Below are positions 45,401 to 59,100 of a stretch of 64,000 nt of DNA, one piece after another. The notes under the pieces are model-generated. The model did no database searches and was not told the origin of the DNA. It saw nothing but the letters and a program-made list of their open reading frames with translations. Numbering within the stretch: the stretch's first letter is position 1; each line of letters starts with the position of its first letter. Origin of the DNA: Strongyloides papillosus (lineage: Eukaryota > Nematoda > Chromadorea > Rhabditida > Strongyloididae). Where the stretch lies: contig SRSI01000028.1 of assembly GCA_005656395.1 (NCBI GenBank), positions 1,240,001-1,304,000 on the forward strand, read 5' to 3'. The translations under genes and the position numbers were made by a program.

Positions 45401-45719
45401 ATTTTTGTACAATTTTTGTTCAATTTTTATACTTCAACAAATATAAGTATCAGAAGTGTGCTATTAATAGATTTATTGAAAGAGGTTGATTTTCAAATTT
45501 GCTACATTGCCTCGTTTGTGTCACCAACCCATCTTTTACATTATAAAAAAAGTACCATGGACTATTATTTTAAATACAATGAATTGAATCATGCAAATTT
45601 TGACACTTCTTTTGTTTTTTTTATTATTTTGTTAATTTGACTTCTATCTTTTTACTATTCATTAGATATATATATATATATAAACACACGCTTATTAAAA
45701 AAATAATAAAATATATTTG
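42434..45719. other. Intergenic region: twk promoter and hlh-30 3' UTR side
   Basis: No coding exons recognised. Two overlapping plus-strand ORFs at 45307-45640 look like chance. A (TA)n microsatellite lies at about 45667-45682, just past the hlh-30 stop. Confidence 0.55.
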
Positions 45720-48324
45720 TTAATAGTCCATATTAACCACTCTTCCAGGATCGTTTTTGGAGGTACCCTCTGGACTGAAACCAGAATGATCCCAGGTTAT
45801 ATCTGGTGACATTTGACTACCAGACATCATGCCATTAACTTGATCACCCTGAATCATTGGATTACTGGAGGATTGGAAAAGATTCAACTCATCCATCAAA
45901 TCAAAATTATTCTCTGGAACCATCTTCATTGACTGACCATTAGTAGTCCACTGAAGCGTATTACCGTTTGGTGTACCATACTCACTAGCAACATTTGATC
46001 CACCATTTCCGGATGTTGAATCGTTAAAATAACTATAGCCAGGGCTATGCATCATTTGAGACATGTTACCTTGTCCGTTAGAATGAACATTTATATAATT
46101 ATTTTGAGGATTCCTTATAGGACTACCGGTAATCTGCATTTCGGAAAGTTGCGACACAAAGCCTTTAGAGCCATACGAACCGATATGATGAGGAGAGGGT
46201 GTATTTGTTGGCTTATAATCATCAAAGACTTCTTGTTTTATCATCTTTCCTACTACCACTTGATTACCATTATCTGATTGAGGAAGTTTTCCCAAATTAT
46301 TTCTCAATATTATCTCCTCCAACTCACGTATACGTTCTTGATATTTTTTTGTTAAAGCATCCTGATTTCTTACATTCCCTACCTGAGCCTGTTTTGCCAA
46401 CTGTTCATTTTCCTTTTGTAGTTGTCTTATATAATCACATGAAGCTTTGAGAATTGTTCCCTTATTCAGTTTCATCTCCTCGGCCGTTGATTTTGGGAGC
46501 ATTTGTCCTAGTTCTTTAATTCTATCATTTATATTGTAACGACGCCTTCTCTCAATCATATTATGAATATCCTTTTTTCTTCTATCACGACATACCTCAG
46601 TCTCTGATGCCATTGGGATTGATGAAATTTGTGAAGTATTGGTACCTGTTCTTCCTCTCATTAATGCTTCCATCTCAAATGATGATGCTGGAGCTGAACT
46701 ACTAACAACTTTTCCAAATCCACTTCCAAGTGGTGAATCTGATGTAAGACTATTGGCACCAGATGATCCATTAGCTGATGGAATAGGTCTTGGTAATGAT
46801 CCAATTGTATCACTTGATGGTGATGATGTATGTTGAGAATTTCCAATGTGACTTCTTAAATTTTCTGAGCACGAATAATTTCCAGGAATCTAAAAAAACC
46901 AGTTAAATATAGTTGGTAATAAATAATTTGTTAATCATTATAAGAAAAGATAACTAATAATTATAAAGTAACCATTATAAAAATGATCATATTTAAAATA
47001 AAACAAGCCTGCCGTCAATTTCCAGTATTTTAAATAAAACACTTTCATTTTACTATTTTTTTACATTCTTCTTTTTATACACGTAAATGGGCATATTTAT
47101 GGAAACAATCTATTAATACTTACACGAAGATGATCATAATCTTCCTCATCTTGGAAATTTTCTTCAATTATGACGTCGTCCATCGATGTATGAATTTTAT
47201 ACTATAAAAGGGAATTTAATAATATATGGGACAGTAACAAAAAAAGCTCATTATTGTGTGTGCATGTGAAAAGTTTTTTAATTGAAAACATTTTGTCTGT
47301 GAAAAGTATATGTTGTCTTTGTAAGGAGACAAAAATAAGCCAAAAATATTACTTTTTTGCAAAAAAAACAATTTTGTAATGGTACATAATACTTACATTT
47401 GAGGCTGGACTGGCGGAGTACATCATATTATTGGAACTGATATGTTGTTGACCTCCTCCCGTGATATTGTTTGTGATGCTGCTTCTACCAGGAGAACAAC
47501 TGCGTATAGAATTGTTGTTATAATTTTGTTGCTAAAAATACAAATAAAAAGTCATTATAGAAAGAAAGAATAAATATTTTTTTATTTTTATTTTTGAATC
47601 TTAAAACAAAATTGTAAACATAAAAGTATGTTTATGTGTATATATATATATTTTTGTATTGTCTACTTCTAAACATAACAACATTACGGGGAGATAATTA
47701 GTGTTGTCAAACAATGGTATATGGTAGTAAACGAGGGAGTGGATGTCAAACTAAAATAATATATAAAAGTACCACAGATAATGACAAGGTTATAATATAA
47801 TTAATTATTCTTATGTAAACATTCAAGGCACTAATATGTTTAGTGTCGATAAAGTGATAACAAAAAAATAGTGATAATAAACTAACATTATTAATGTTAC
47901 GCTTAGGTCGTGTTCGTGTACCACCATTCTTAATAACTAAAATATTATAAGTTTTGTTTTTTGCGCATACAGTTGTTGATTGGCGGTCACCAGTAGAGTA
48001 ATTAGAACTTTCTGAAGAATTAGATGGTGAGGCCGTAGGTTTCCTTTCCGTAAAGAATTTTTTCTCGTCAATATTTAACGAAATTGTCCGTAATCTTGGA
48101 GATCTTTTCACTTTAATATTTTTAAGTGCTGGCGCTTGTGCTGAACTTGTTGAATTATTTCTAGTTCTTATCAAGATTGCTGTTGATGGCAAGTTGTTAT
48201 TGGCTGTCTTTTTTGTCATGCTAGCTGGTGTTTTACGGATTTGCAAGCTTGTACTTGCCGTAGAAGTAGAGTTTACACGTTTTCGACGACCATCAGAATT
48301 GGTGCCACCAGGTTCAGGAGACAT
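45720..48324 (-). CDS. hlh-30: HLH-30 (TFEB/MITF family bHLH-leucine zipper transcription factor), 606-aa isoform
   Basis: Four exons join in phase 0: 48324..47887, 47531..47397, 47201..47124 and 46889..45720, all with GT/AG borders. Exon 3 carries the family motif MDDVI with an acidic cluster. Exon 4 carries the bHLH-Zip (about residues 318-400): basic region '[20 protein letters not shown]', helix 1 '[12 protein letters not shown]', helix 2 '[20 protein letters not shown]', and then the zipper. This is nearly identical in plan to vertebrate MITF/TFEB. A Ser/Asn/Gly-rich tail follows. The family binds M-box/CLEAR E-boxes (CACGTG) and drives lysosome, autophagy and stress genes in the nucleus. 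The first exon is Ser/Thr/Arg-rich and starts MSPEPGG. An alternative first coding exon lies at 55.4 kb. The Rag-binding N terminus of vertebrate TFEB is not seen in the exons here. Confidence 0.9.
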
Positions 48325-51300
48325 GGTACTTTTTAAAATAAAAAATACTTATATACACTGGAGAAAAATATATTTAGAAGGTAACTGGTATTTTACAAGT
48401 AAAAAAAGAAAACGAGTAAATAAAATGGCAGGAGGAAGATCAATGAGGAAACTTGTTACCTCCTCAAACAATATAAATACAAGTCTATTGAAGTGCTTTT
48501 CATGGGTGATATCATTCTAATGATATCTTTTTAAAAAATAAGAGCTTGAATTATATTATTATACAAAAGATTGAAATCAAACATAATAAAATAAGGAATT
48601 TAAATGTGCAAGGCATAAATGTAGAATTAAAACATATAATAATCTTTGTTGTTAAATTAAAGAAAAGATTAACAGATATTGTATATATATGTGATATCAA
48701 TTTCTACATACATAAATATATATAAGAACGGCCGGTTTTTAGAATTTAGTTTAGGCTTCTCTTCTTGAATATATATGTGATAAACAATAAATTGTGATAA
48801 ACTATTTAAAATTATATGACTCTAAACAAATATTGAATATAAAAAATTACATATTATGATTTTAAAAAAAAAGTATATCATTATAATGTTATTAATAATT
48901 TTATAAAAAGTTATTTTAAAATGGAGTTAAGAAGAAAGAAATGCAAATTAGAGTAATACTTAAAAGTTGAATGTCGTCACTTTTATGCCTTCAAACATCT
49001 TATATATGTGTATAAATTCTAAATGATAAAATGCCTGCGCAACAACAAAAGTTTTGTAAAGAAATTTTTAAAGATATAGTGCATAATGTATAATTAAAAA
49101 ATTTAAAATAATTTCATTAAAATGAAATAAAGATAGTCAATTGTGTTAGAATTAATATTCTTATTGAATGAAAAATAACCTTTTTACTTAAGAATAACTT
49201 GTATGTATTTATCAATCTTCTAAACAAACTCTTTCCTTCATTTGTTATTATAACAATATAACCCTTCACTTTTGGAAATATATCAGATTTGTCTGTCATA
49301 ATATATGTATAAAGAAAGATATATTGTTTATAAACTAGATGAAAATTCTATAACGATCAAAACCATAACAACATAAATAATATAGTCCCCTTTTATAGCT
49401 TTTTATTGTTTAAATGATTAAGATGTGTTGAGAAATAAAAAGAAAATTTATCATCATCCAATAAATAAACAATAACAAGAAATATTTTTTATCACCTTAC
49501 TGTGATGTTGAAATATAATATACAAATAATAGAAATTTTAATAACATTTTTATTTATTATTTTAAAAATAATAATATTGTTATGGTAAGGTAATAAAAAG
49601 TAATATTAAATCATGTATAAAAAAATAATAAAATTAGATATGGATGTAATGTCTAGTGTTTTTTTGTCAAAAAGAAAGAAGCGTTTTAAAATTATACATA
49701 GTATGCTCTTTTTTTATCAACTATCTGTAAATATTAAAGTTACATACAATATAAAACCAATTATAAATGCCTATCGAGAGTACACATATATATCTTTCAC
49801 AATAACAAGTGCCCAAATGGGCTAATATATTATAAATTCATCCTCATCATAATGAAGCTTTTTACTTGCCAAAAACAAAAAAGTTGCAATAATATATAGC
49901 TGTTATGGTAGAGTTATTATAAATTAAAGAAAAAGACAATTGTTTTATCTTAAAACTTGGTGAACCTCTATGTATACATAAATTTATATTCAGAGTAGGA
50001 GAAAGAAATATACTATACATGATGCCAATTATTCGATTGGTTGAGTAGAGTAGGTATTTATATATATATACAAGTGTCGTTTTGGTGAATGTGTGGAACA
50101 TGTGAAATGGTCAAGTTGTAACTCATTAATTTTGTTAAAACAATGTTGTAGAGATAATTTGTAAATGTTTTGAGAAAAAAAAAGTTATTGATGAACTCTA
50201 ATTACTACATTAAAAGTGCAAATTACAAATGTAATATGGTATTATAAAGAAAAGGAAGTTGCAAGGAAACGAAATGCATGATGTTAAGACTTATTTTCTA
50301 AAGCTATAACGAAAAAAAAACAACATCATAACATAGAATGATATATATGTGTTGCCAAGAATAGAGTAAGAAAGAGTGTTAGAAGATTTTAGTAAAGTTA
50401 ACATTAAAATAAGTACCACTTTGATAACTTGTTTCATTTTTACCAATAAAACATGTTAGTATATCAAAAATATTATAAAAATTACACCTTTTATAGATAT
50501 AATTGTATATAAATAATCGTAAAATTCTACCCCTATTTTAACCATTAATAAAAAATTTTTTTATACTATCAATAATATTAAAAAGGAATAATAAACATTT
50601 GTATATAATAATTGATATCTATTTAGTAATGCTTCATTCTTACAAAAAGTATCTTATTTGATATTATATTAACGTTAATATATTTTATAATGAATGATGA
50701 TGTTCTTTGAATCTTTTTTTATAATAATATGTAAAAAAAATTTTATTTCTCCCCACTTTAATAGATAATATATTTTGTTATCCCATTTAATGATGTGTAA
50801 ATTTGGAAATTTAAAAAAAAGTACAGTAATTTGTTATATAAAAAAAGAAAAAATATTATATAATTGAGTAATATGGTATATGATGTAAAATATTGTAAAA
50901 ACATCAAATTGATGCTAAAATGTTATATTAAACAAAATTATTTATTTAAGATATATTAATATTAAGGAAAATTGAATAATGCAAAAATTTGTCAACTTTC
51001 GATATCTATACCTATGTTTCCTTTATGCTATGAAAAATCGTTAAAGAATAACAAAGAGTATGAAATGGTATTAGTTAAGGGAATGGTGCTTATTCACACA
51101 ACAATTTGATTTTCTTAACATTAATTTTGACGTACACATATATATATGCCTTTACCATCTGATATTAACTTTTTATACCCTATTAAAGAAGAACCAAGAT
51201 TATATGTATGTGTATTGCCATTAAGACGAGTAGATAAAGTAAAATTTAATTTAACGAAATCTTCTCATTTTTATAAGAAATAATAAATTTTGGATGTCTA

Positions 51301-54300
51301 AATTTTTAGTTGATAAATGATGATATCTATCTTTTTGAAATTGTTTATGAGTGTATATATATGTAGTCAATTACAAAATTATTAATAACAAATATTATAG
51401 ACAACATTTCTAAGTGGTATATATGTAATAGTGATAATAAAGTATTAAAAAAACTTATCAATCTTTAATTTTATCTAAAAAAAGAGAATAGATAAACAAG
51501 TTAGGTAAATAATGAAGGAACTTTAAAATTCAGAGGTTATTGACAAGAAAATTAAAAAAAAAAATCGAGTTTTTAATATTTCGCTTGCTTTCAATATCTT
51601 AAAGTATACATATAAAAAAGAATCAAATTAACCCAATTATTTATAAATATAAGCAATTTTTAAATATTATAAAATGTTATGTATTTAAGGAAAAATAAAA
51701 TATTGGACAAGAAGTCGTATGTGTAGTGTGTATCTTTGAAAAATTATTCCTTAAAATATTTCTATTTGCTCTCTCAGCTGTTTAAAAAGTTGGTGGTATG
51801 CTATGAAGAAAGAACAAAAAGAAACCATCAGCTGGGTAAACTGTTATATTATTTAACTCGTTGCAAAAATAAAATTAATACTTCAATATATATAATGTCT
51901 AGGTGAAAATAATTTTATGGAATAATAATACGTTATATTAAAAAAAGAATAATATAATGTTTTTAATCAATTATTTTTATCCCTTATATATATGAAAAAT
52001 TATGATAATATTAGGAAATGAGAAACTTTGGAGTTGTAAATATATTATATTTTTTTTTGATAGTAGTAAACAATCATACATAAAAATTATATAGCTTTGC
52101 ATGTATTTGCCTATATATAGTGCCCAAACGATATAATAATTTTATCTATATTTTTATAAATATATATATTGTCTAAAATTAATTATTGTTAAATAATGAC
52201 TGTAATAGGATATAATAAAAGTTTTGTCTTTTAGGAGAAAGAATGTAAAAATAAAAATGAAGTGATGTTGTGCAAAGCTAATATTATACATGTGTATATG
52301 TTTGAAAAGTAAAATATAATAGCCAAAAAACAAAAATTTTGAATTAAATTTTTAACAGATCAAAAACCGTCGTTGCGGAAATGTGGCCTATCTAGTTTTT
52401 GGGAAAAATATACGATGCATTGCGACGACGCAAAACAAATTTTGATAATCGCAGAGGTTAATTATTTATGTGTTTGCAATGAAGTTGTTTCCAAAATAGT
52501 TACTAAATGTTGTATGTAAAATTACATTGATAATTATATACACAATCTATCATAATCATCATTATATTTTAATAGAAATAAATATAAACCTTATTAATTT
52601 TAAAATTAAATAATGAAAAAAAATAGTCAAATGAAAGTATGCTTTCAGGTGAAAGTAAATCGATATGATAAGATGTGTTAATTGTATATTGATATAAAGG
52701 TTGATGTAGAAGGTTATGTATTACATAAATTCAACTTTTAAAGATATTGTAAATATATACAATTTTCTGTAAAAGGAAATATCTTTGTGTTTAGTTTGCA
52801 CTATTTTGATAAATATAATACTTTGCAACATATAAAATTAAAGAACACTTCAATTTATCAGTGTTTTGAGAATTATATAAAAAATCATTCACAAGTGTCT
52901 TTTTGATAAAGGAAAAATAAAATTATTAAAAAGATTGAGTGAAGTGAATTGATTCCGATTAAAATAAACAATAATTTTAAAAACATCGCGACATTTAAAT
53001 AATTTTGGATTAATATTTCACAGACATCCCTTTATATTTGATCTAAAAATGTGTGCTTCATATCAGTTTATTAAAACCAGGAACATCTTTTCTTTAACAT
53101 GACACAAACTAAAAATTTAATAGATGCAGAATGGTAGAGAAGAATAAAAGATAAAAAGTTTCTTAATTCACGAAATAATTGTCTGGTTTGTTAGAGTAGT
53201 AATATTAATTCGAAAAGATAACCATCCTATATATATTATGAATTTTAAAATTATCATAATCTCAAAATTCATTTTTAGACAAATAATTTTTAACTATCTC
53301 ATATTGTAAAGATAAATAAATATAAAACTATTAAAAAGTTCCCTTTTAAAAATAAATTACCTAAAAACTGGTTTTGTAATTAAGTTGAATGGAGGAGTAA
53401 ATAGTATAAGGAAGAAGAGATGAAGTTTATCAATTTGACCCATTAAAGGGTATTTTAATAAAACATATATATATTTATATTTTTTGAGGGTTTTTGTTTC
53501 TCCACTTAATATTTAAATAAATATTTATAAACGGTCATTTATATATATATTTTTTATCTTTAGACAATATAAAATTATAAAGAGATCAATGATTGTTTTT
53601 GCATATTATAAATATAATATAAAAAAATACCTTTAGTTAAGATAATGTTTTCGTTATACTAAGAATATTTTGTTGATCATATTCTTTTGTATCACAAAGT
53701 AAATTTCATGACAAGCACAATTTTTAAAAATATTAAAAGAGTGTAAATAATTATAGAGGAGGAAAGCACAATTGAATATTAGTAAAAATTTCTTAATATG
53801 TTATATATATATATTTAAATAATAAAAAAATTTTTTTGTTATATAAATGTTTTGCTGGATGTATGTATGCTTCAATGGTAGTGTTTCATGAATGGGTAGA
53901 CATATAAAAATGACAACCAGTTTGGTGTTAATGATATTTCTAATTTATTTTGTGTAAAAAGATTAAATTTTGAGTTAATATGTAATAAAGAGATGAATAA
54001 AGGGAGATAAGAAATGGAAATTTGTTAATTATTACTCTTTCATCTATCGTTAATGAAACTTTTTCACTATTATCTTTGATTATCTCTTAATACACTGTCA
54101 TTGCCTATTAAAAATAATTATTAGTATGTATACATAATATGTACGGCATATTAAATTATAAAATATTATTATATTAATAGCAATTAGTGTTAAAAAAAGG
54201 ATGGTGGAAGTTTATGGAGTATAGACTAATATATCTGTCATCATTTTTCTTCATCAAAATAAGTGTTGTCGTTATTTTTAGATAAGATAAAATATTAAGA

Positions 54301-55261
54301 TAAAATAGTTAAATTTTTATATATAACTAGACAACAAAGATCTTTTTTTAGTAATGAAGAAAGAAAAATAAAAGTTTAGGTTGTGTTATGGAATTATATT
54401 TCAAGTAACACATTAAGAGTCGTTAAATTCTTATCTTTTAACAGCGCCAATAAACAAGTAGAAATAGTTTTTCTCTTAAAACCTCCATCAATAACATTTT
54501 GAAGAATAGCTTGGCTACAATAAGACACAACTGAGAATTTTCTCCTTAAATCTAATCAGTCAACTTTTAAGTAATCTATAATAATATCATTTGTAGAGAA
54601 AATCCAGATAACATTAAATAGAGTGGAGAAAAACAAACTTTTATAGTGGAATTTTATCTGGAGTTGCTACTTTTCTAAACAAAAAAAGAAATACTATTTG
54701 ACTACTGTTTATTTATATATAAATATATAACATTTCCACTTAATACTTCCATCTACAATATATCATTTTAAATTATACCCAAAAATAATAAAAGTGCGAG
54801 AACGATGATCTATATCAATTAAGTAGAATAATATGTTTACAACAAAATGATAAAAGATAATACACATAATCTTTGGATCTTAAATTTTTTTATGTTATTA
54901 TTGTATTTTCAAGAAATATAATATTTTTAATGTATCATTTAATAAAAATATATAATTCCGTAAAACTACTATTTTAAAATAGTATATTTAGAGGAATATA
55001 TTTTATGTATTTATATATGAAAAAAAATAAAATAAATTGTATTATTTGAAATATGTATGTATAATGCATATACATTCATATTAGGATATAATTTTCTTTA
55101 GAGACATTTAAATTTTTATAAAATGTTATCAGTTCTCCCTGTTCAGTAATTTTTTAAACACCAACTGCATTCGTCAGTTAATTTTTTAAATAATTACTAT
55201 GATAATAAAATATTTATTATCTTGAACTTTGTTACAACTATTTTTTGACGTCAAAACTTAC
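48325..55261. other. About 7 kb of hlh-30 intron or 5' region
   Basis: Continuous AT-rich DNA without coding ORFs, bracketed by the 48.3-kb first exon and the alternative exon at 55.4 kb. A GC-richer island at 52365-52455 contains related inverted strings (CCGTCGTTGCGG and TTGCGACGACGC). Two CAGCTG E-box cores lie at 51777 and 51829. These are candidate regulatory sites only. Confidence 0.5.
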
Positions 55262-55471
55262 GAAACGTTTTGAATCCTCATAGTAATTTTGAAAATTTGA
55301 TCCACCATATGTATGAGCATGAAAATTATTGGTATGGGGCATCGTTGAAGACATGAATGTTCTATTATTTGAAATATCCATGCACTCACTTGGTCCAAAA
55401 TTTTGCGGCGTAAATTGTCCTGACATGTTTTGTCTTTTTAATTTTACTCTTCCTATCACTCTCGCTTTTCC
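55262..55471 (-). CDS. hlh-30: Alternative 5' coding exon of hlh-30 (55 codons)
   Basis: The exon is bounded by an acceptor (TTATTGTAG, exon from 55471) and a donor (GTAAGT after 55262). The ATG at 55426 gives MSGQFTPQNFGPSECMDISN and on to 'YYEDSKRF', rich in Asn/Ser/Phe, and ends in phase 0. The 47531 exon of hlh-30 begins in phase 0, so splicing to it would give a long isoform with a different N terminus. The frame is also open upstream of the ATG to the acceptor. Assignment to hlh-30 rests on strand, phase, composition and the absence of any other gene nearby. It could instead be part of an unrelated small gene. Confidence 0.5.
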
Positions 55472-56097
55472 CTACAATAAAATTTATTTTTTTATTATTA
55501 AATCTCAAAGATCAAAAATTTTTTAACCAAATATGTGCGTAAGCTAGTTTTGTTGGATGTTAATGTAAAAAAATGATTAATTTTCTTATGATGTATTACA
55601 AATTTGTTTTTTAATTATTACAAAATTTTACCTCTCTGTAAATTCTGGACAAAAAAAGATATTAGAATTTTGAAAATATTGGAGTAATGCTATTAGTCAG
55701 CTGATTTTAATAAAATTGTAAAGTCAATTAATTACAATTAAAATTTCTTTTTATTGTTAAACTTTTTGTAACCAACAAGTGAAGAAATATCAGTTATATA
55801 TGTATTCTACAATAAAAATATTATAATTTTCTCAAAATGTAATTTAAAATCTATAATCAAATGTTAATAAAAAATACAATATTGCTGATTTAATAATATG
55901 TGTTTAAAATATAAACATTAAATTGAATGGTACACAATAAAAATTATATATAAATATAATGTTTTTATAAAATAAAAAAAACTATATAATGTAAATGGTA
56001 CATTTGCTAAATAGTATAAAAAATATATATTAAACTTAAAAATAAAGTTTTTTTTATACATATAGTGAAAAAAGAATTCGGAGATTAAAACATTTAC

Positions 56098-56165
56098 CTA
56101 TAGCGCGTATAAATCGACGTGAAATTGTTTGCTAATGGGAGTAAAAGAAACGTATCGACCTTTTA
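56098..56165 (-). other. Candidate 5' leader exon of the long hlh-30 transcript
   Basis: A GC-richer stretch (GTCGATACG...CGTCGATTTATACGCG) ends at a clear donor (CTATAG|GTAAAT, exon end 56098). Spliced to the acceptor at 55471 it would give a leader preceding the MSGQ start. The 5' boundary is not defined; it could be the transcription start. Confidence 0.35.
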
Positions 56166-59100
56166 TCAGTAATATAATATATGAACCTAACAGACATTGT
56201 ATCATTCTAAATCTTTTGTCTTTTATTAAAAATTATAGAGTTAGGAAGAGAATAATTTTAACTTGATTAAGATGTAAATATAAGATGTATGTGTGTTAAT
56301 AAATGAACATGGTAGAAAAGATAAATTTTTATCAATTTTTAGTAGGTAGACAAATGTTAAAATAAAAAGGAATATCTAATCATTTTTCAAGAAATCAGAT
56401 AACAAACACTAATAATGCCTTCAAATCTCTCTCCCAAAGGTGATCAAAAATTTTGATTGATATGGTAAAATTATCTAATGGTATTGTGATAGTCAAATAT
56501 TTAAATGCTTTATTACTACCTTAATACTATTATCTTTTGGTAACGTTACTTGTTTATCACAACAATTCCTCATCACTAACAACCATTCAAATAAATTAAG
56601 AAGATGAATGTTAATTTAAATATAACGTTTCTTTTTCTATTATTTCCTCTTCTAAATAAAAATGTCATAATCAAGTGTGAAGAAAAAGGGTATATACTTG
56701 GCTTATCACGTCTCGAAAGAGATACTCTGTTATGAAAAACTAGGTTAACTTATAATATGATCTTTTATTAATTAAACAGATAAATAATGTATACATTTAT
56801 TTAATTTTGTTAAATTATCAATCAAGACTGTTGTACTTTTTTTCTTTTAGATGAAATGAATTAAATGATAAATTAGATGGTAAAAAATTATGTTGATGAG
56901 TAAATGAAAAGAAGATGAGAGTTATATACTTTTACATCTCCGGAAACTAAAATAAAATATATGCAATCAATTAAAAAAAATATTTATATATGATGGTGAC
57001 AATCTAAAAAACTAGAGATTATTTAGCTGATGATAAGAGGTTATCAAGGAATCGAAGCTCACCATACCAACCTATATACATACACATTTTCCTCCCATCT
57101 ACTTAAAAAGGGCTCACACAATATTTATTGGCATTATAAATATATTAAAATATTTCAGAAACTATTTACCTATATATAATCTATGAACATTATGTTTGAT
57201 TATGTATAATGCTCCTTTAACAAATCATGATAGCCACTCTTGTTTATAATTCAATTACTATTTACCATTATGAAACATATGGATATGAAAGTGATAAAAA
57301 AATATGTAAGAAATAGAAAATTTTTTTTAATATGAATATAACTTAAAATTACATTTGTAGATAGGAGGATATTTTGATAATACTACTACTACTTTTTTAT
57401 TATCAAATGATAAGATAAATATTTAAAGTTATGTTGAAATCTATTAAAAGGAAAAAAATATTTATTTTAAAATAAAAATATAATCATTAATAATTTTAAT
57501 GAATAAAAAGGACATTAAAGTTGTTTAAACTTTTGATCTTGACGTTAGTAAATGGTAATCTCGAAAATGGAATCAAATAATAAAATTATCAGATAAATAT
57601 ATTTAAATATTCAATGCATCATCTTATCAAAATATGTGTATATGTACAGACTTCTACCTATTTCATTAGTTTAAAATGATAAGGTATATAGTATCAATAT
57701 TAAAATAAACATGCGTAAATTTTAAAAAGGAATTTTATATAATAGATGTATTAAGTTATCAGAAATCTTCCATCAAATAATAGTGATTAAATATCAAAAT
57801 AAGCATTATGTTGATTATATAATCTTTAGCAATAAAAAATAATATATATATATATTTTTTTTGTAATAGATATTTAAGATGGAACACGGGTATAAAGAGA
57901 TCGTAGATTAAAAAACACGGACACAAATAAATATTCAATTATTTTAAAAGGTGTCAAAAAAAAACAAATTAAATCAAGGGTATATGTATATATTAAATTT
58001 TTTTCTTGTCTTTTTGAATTATTAAATCAATGAATATATAATTAATTATAATTCAAAAGTGCAATATTTCTTAAAAAAATTTTGATCATATTTAAAAATA
58101 TATATGTGCCTTTGGCTACTAATAAAGATGCCTTGTACTTTTAAGATATTTATAGTGAAAATATTCCGGTGATCAAAATTCAAAAATCATTAACCTAAGC
58201 ATGCTATCAACAGACAGATGATGGTTAAAAATATATGTACGATAGTTAAGACAAACATCAAGAATTATATTTTTTGTTTGGTATGTTTATTTGTAAATTA
58301 TACATATTTAAATTAATCTACTTTATAATGAATTGATGTATTTTTATTAAGAAATAAACAAGTTATAATGATGATGAATGACGGAGAAAGAGAACCAATA
58401 TATCTCTATCTAACTCTTTAAAATATTTAAAATTTTAAGATTCTCACTTAAAAAAAAGATATAAAAAACAAAAATGAAAGTTGCACCTTTTTAATATTAT
58501 AATATTTCAACTTCTCAATCACCAATATAAGAAAGGAGGAAATGTGTATTTAAAATATTAAAGATAGTCTTACAATTCATCTATATTATTTGAGAAAGAC
58601 TATATGTATATTATGTCTGAATGTATATATGATTATAAACGACCTTGCGATAGATAAGAGTTGAAAACAACAAAATGGTAAAAACTGTTTGTGATCATTG
58701 TAGGTGAAAATATAATATATATTTTCTAATATTTCATATCATTTTCAGTGCTCTATTAGGGGTTAAGCGCCAGCTGCAATAAAAGGATGAAAGGAAATTT
58801 TAATTTTTTATATATAAAGAATTTAGCACCAAAAAATGTTACCACATATTATTATTTTAAAAAGCGTGTAGACAAAGGCTTTGTTTACACCTTAAATATT
58901 AGCCATTTGATATGTATTTAAATTTATACGTAAATAAAAATAGTAAATTAAGAAATATCTATTCCCTTTTTTAACAAAAGGCAGTTTTTAATCGAAAGTG
59001 CAATTAAAATATAAATAATATTTTAAGACAATTGTTAAAAAATAACTTTACTTCTCAATATATATGATAGATGTTATCCGAAAACGTTTATACTTCTTCT

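Noticed and set aside
45307..45640. Two overlapping plus-strand ORFs
   Set aside because: Phe/Tyr/Ile-rich, no motif, lie in the presumed 3' UTR side of hlh-30; AT-rich chance ORFs.
46047..46846. ORFs overlapping hlh-30 exon 4 in other frames
   Set aside because: Shadows of the conserved bHLH-zipper exon; no independent evidence.
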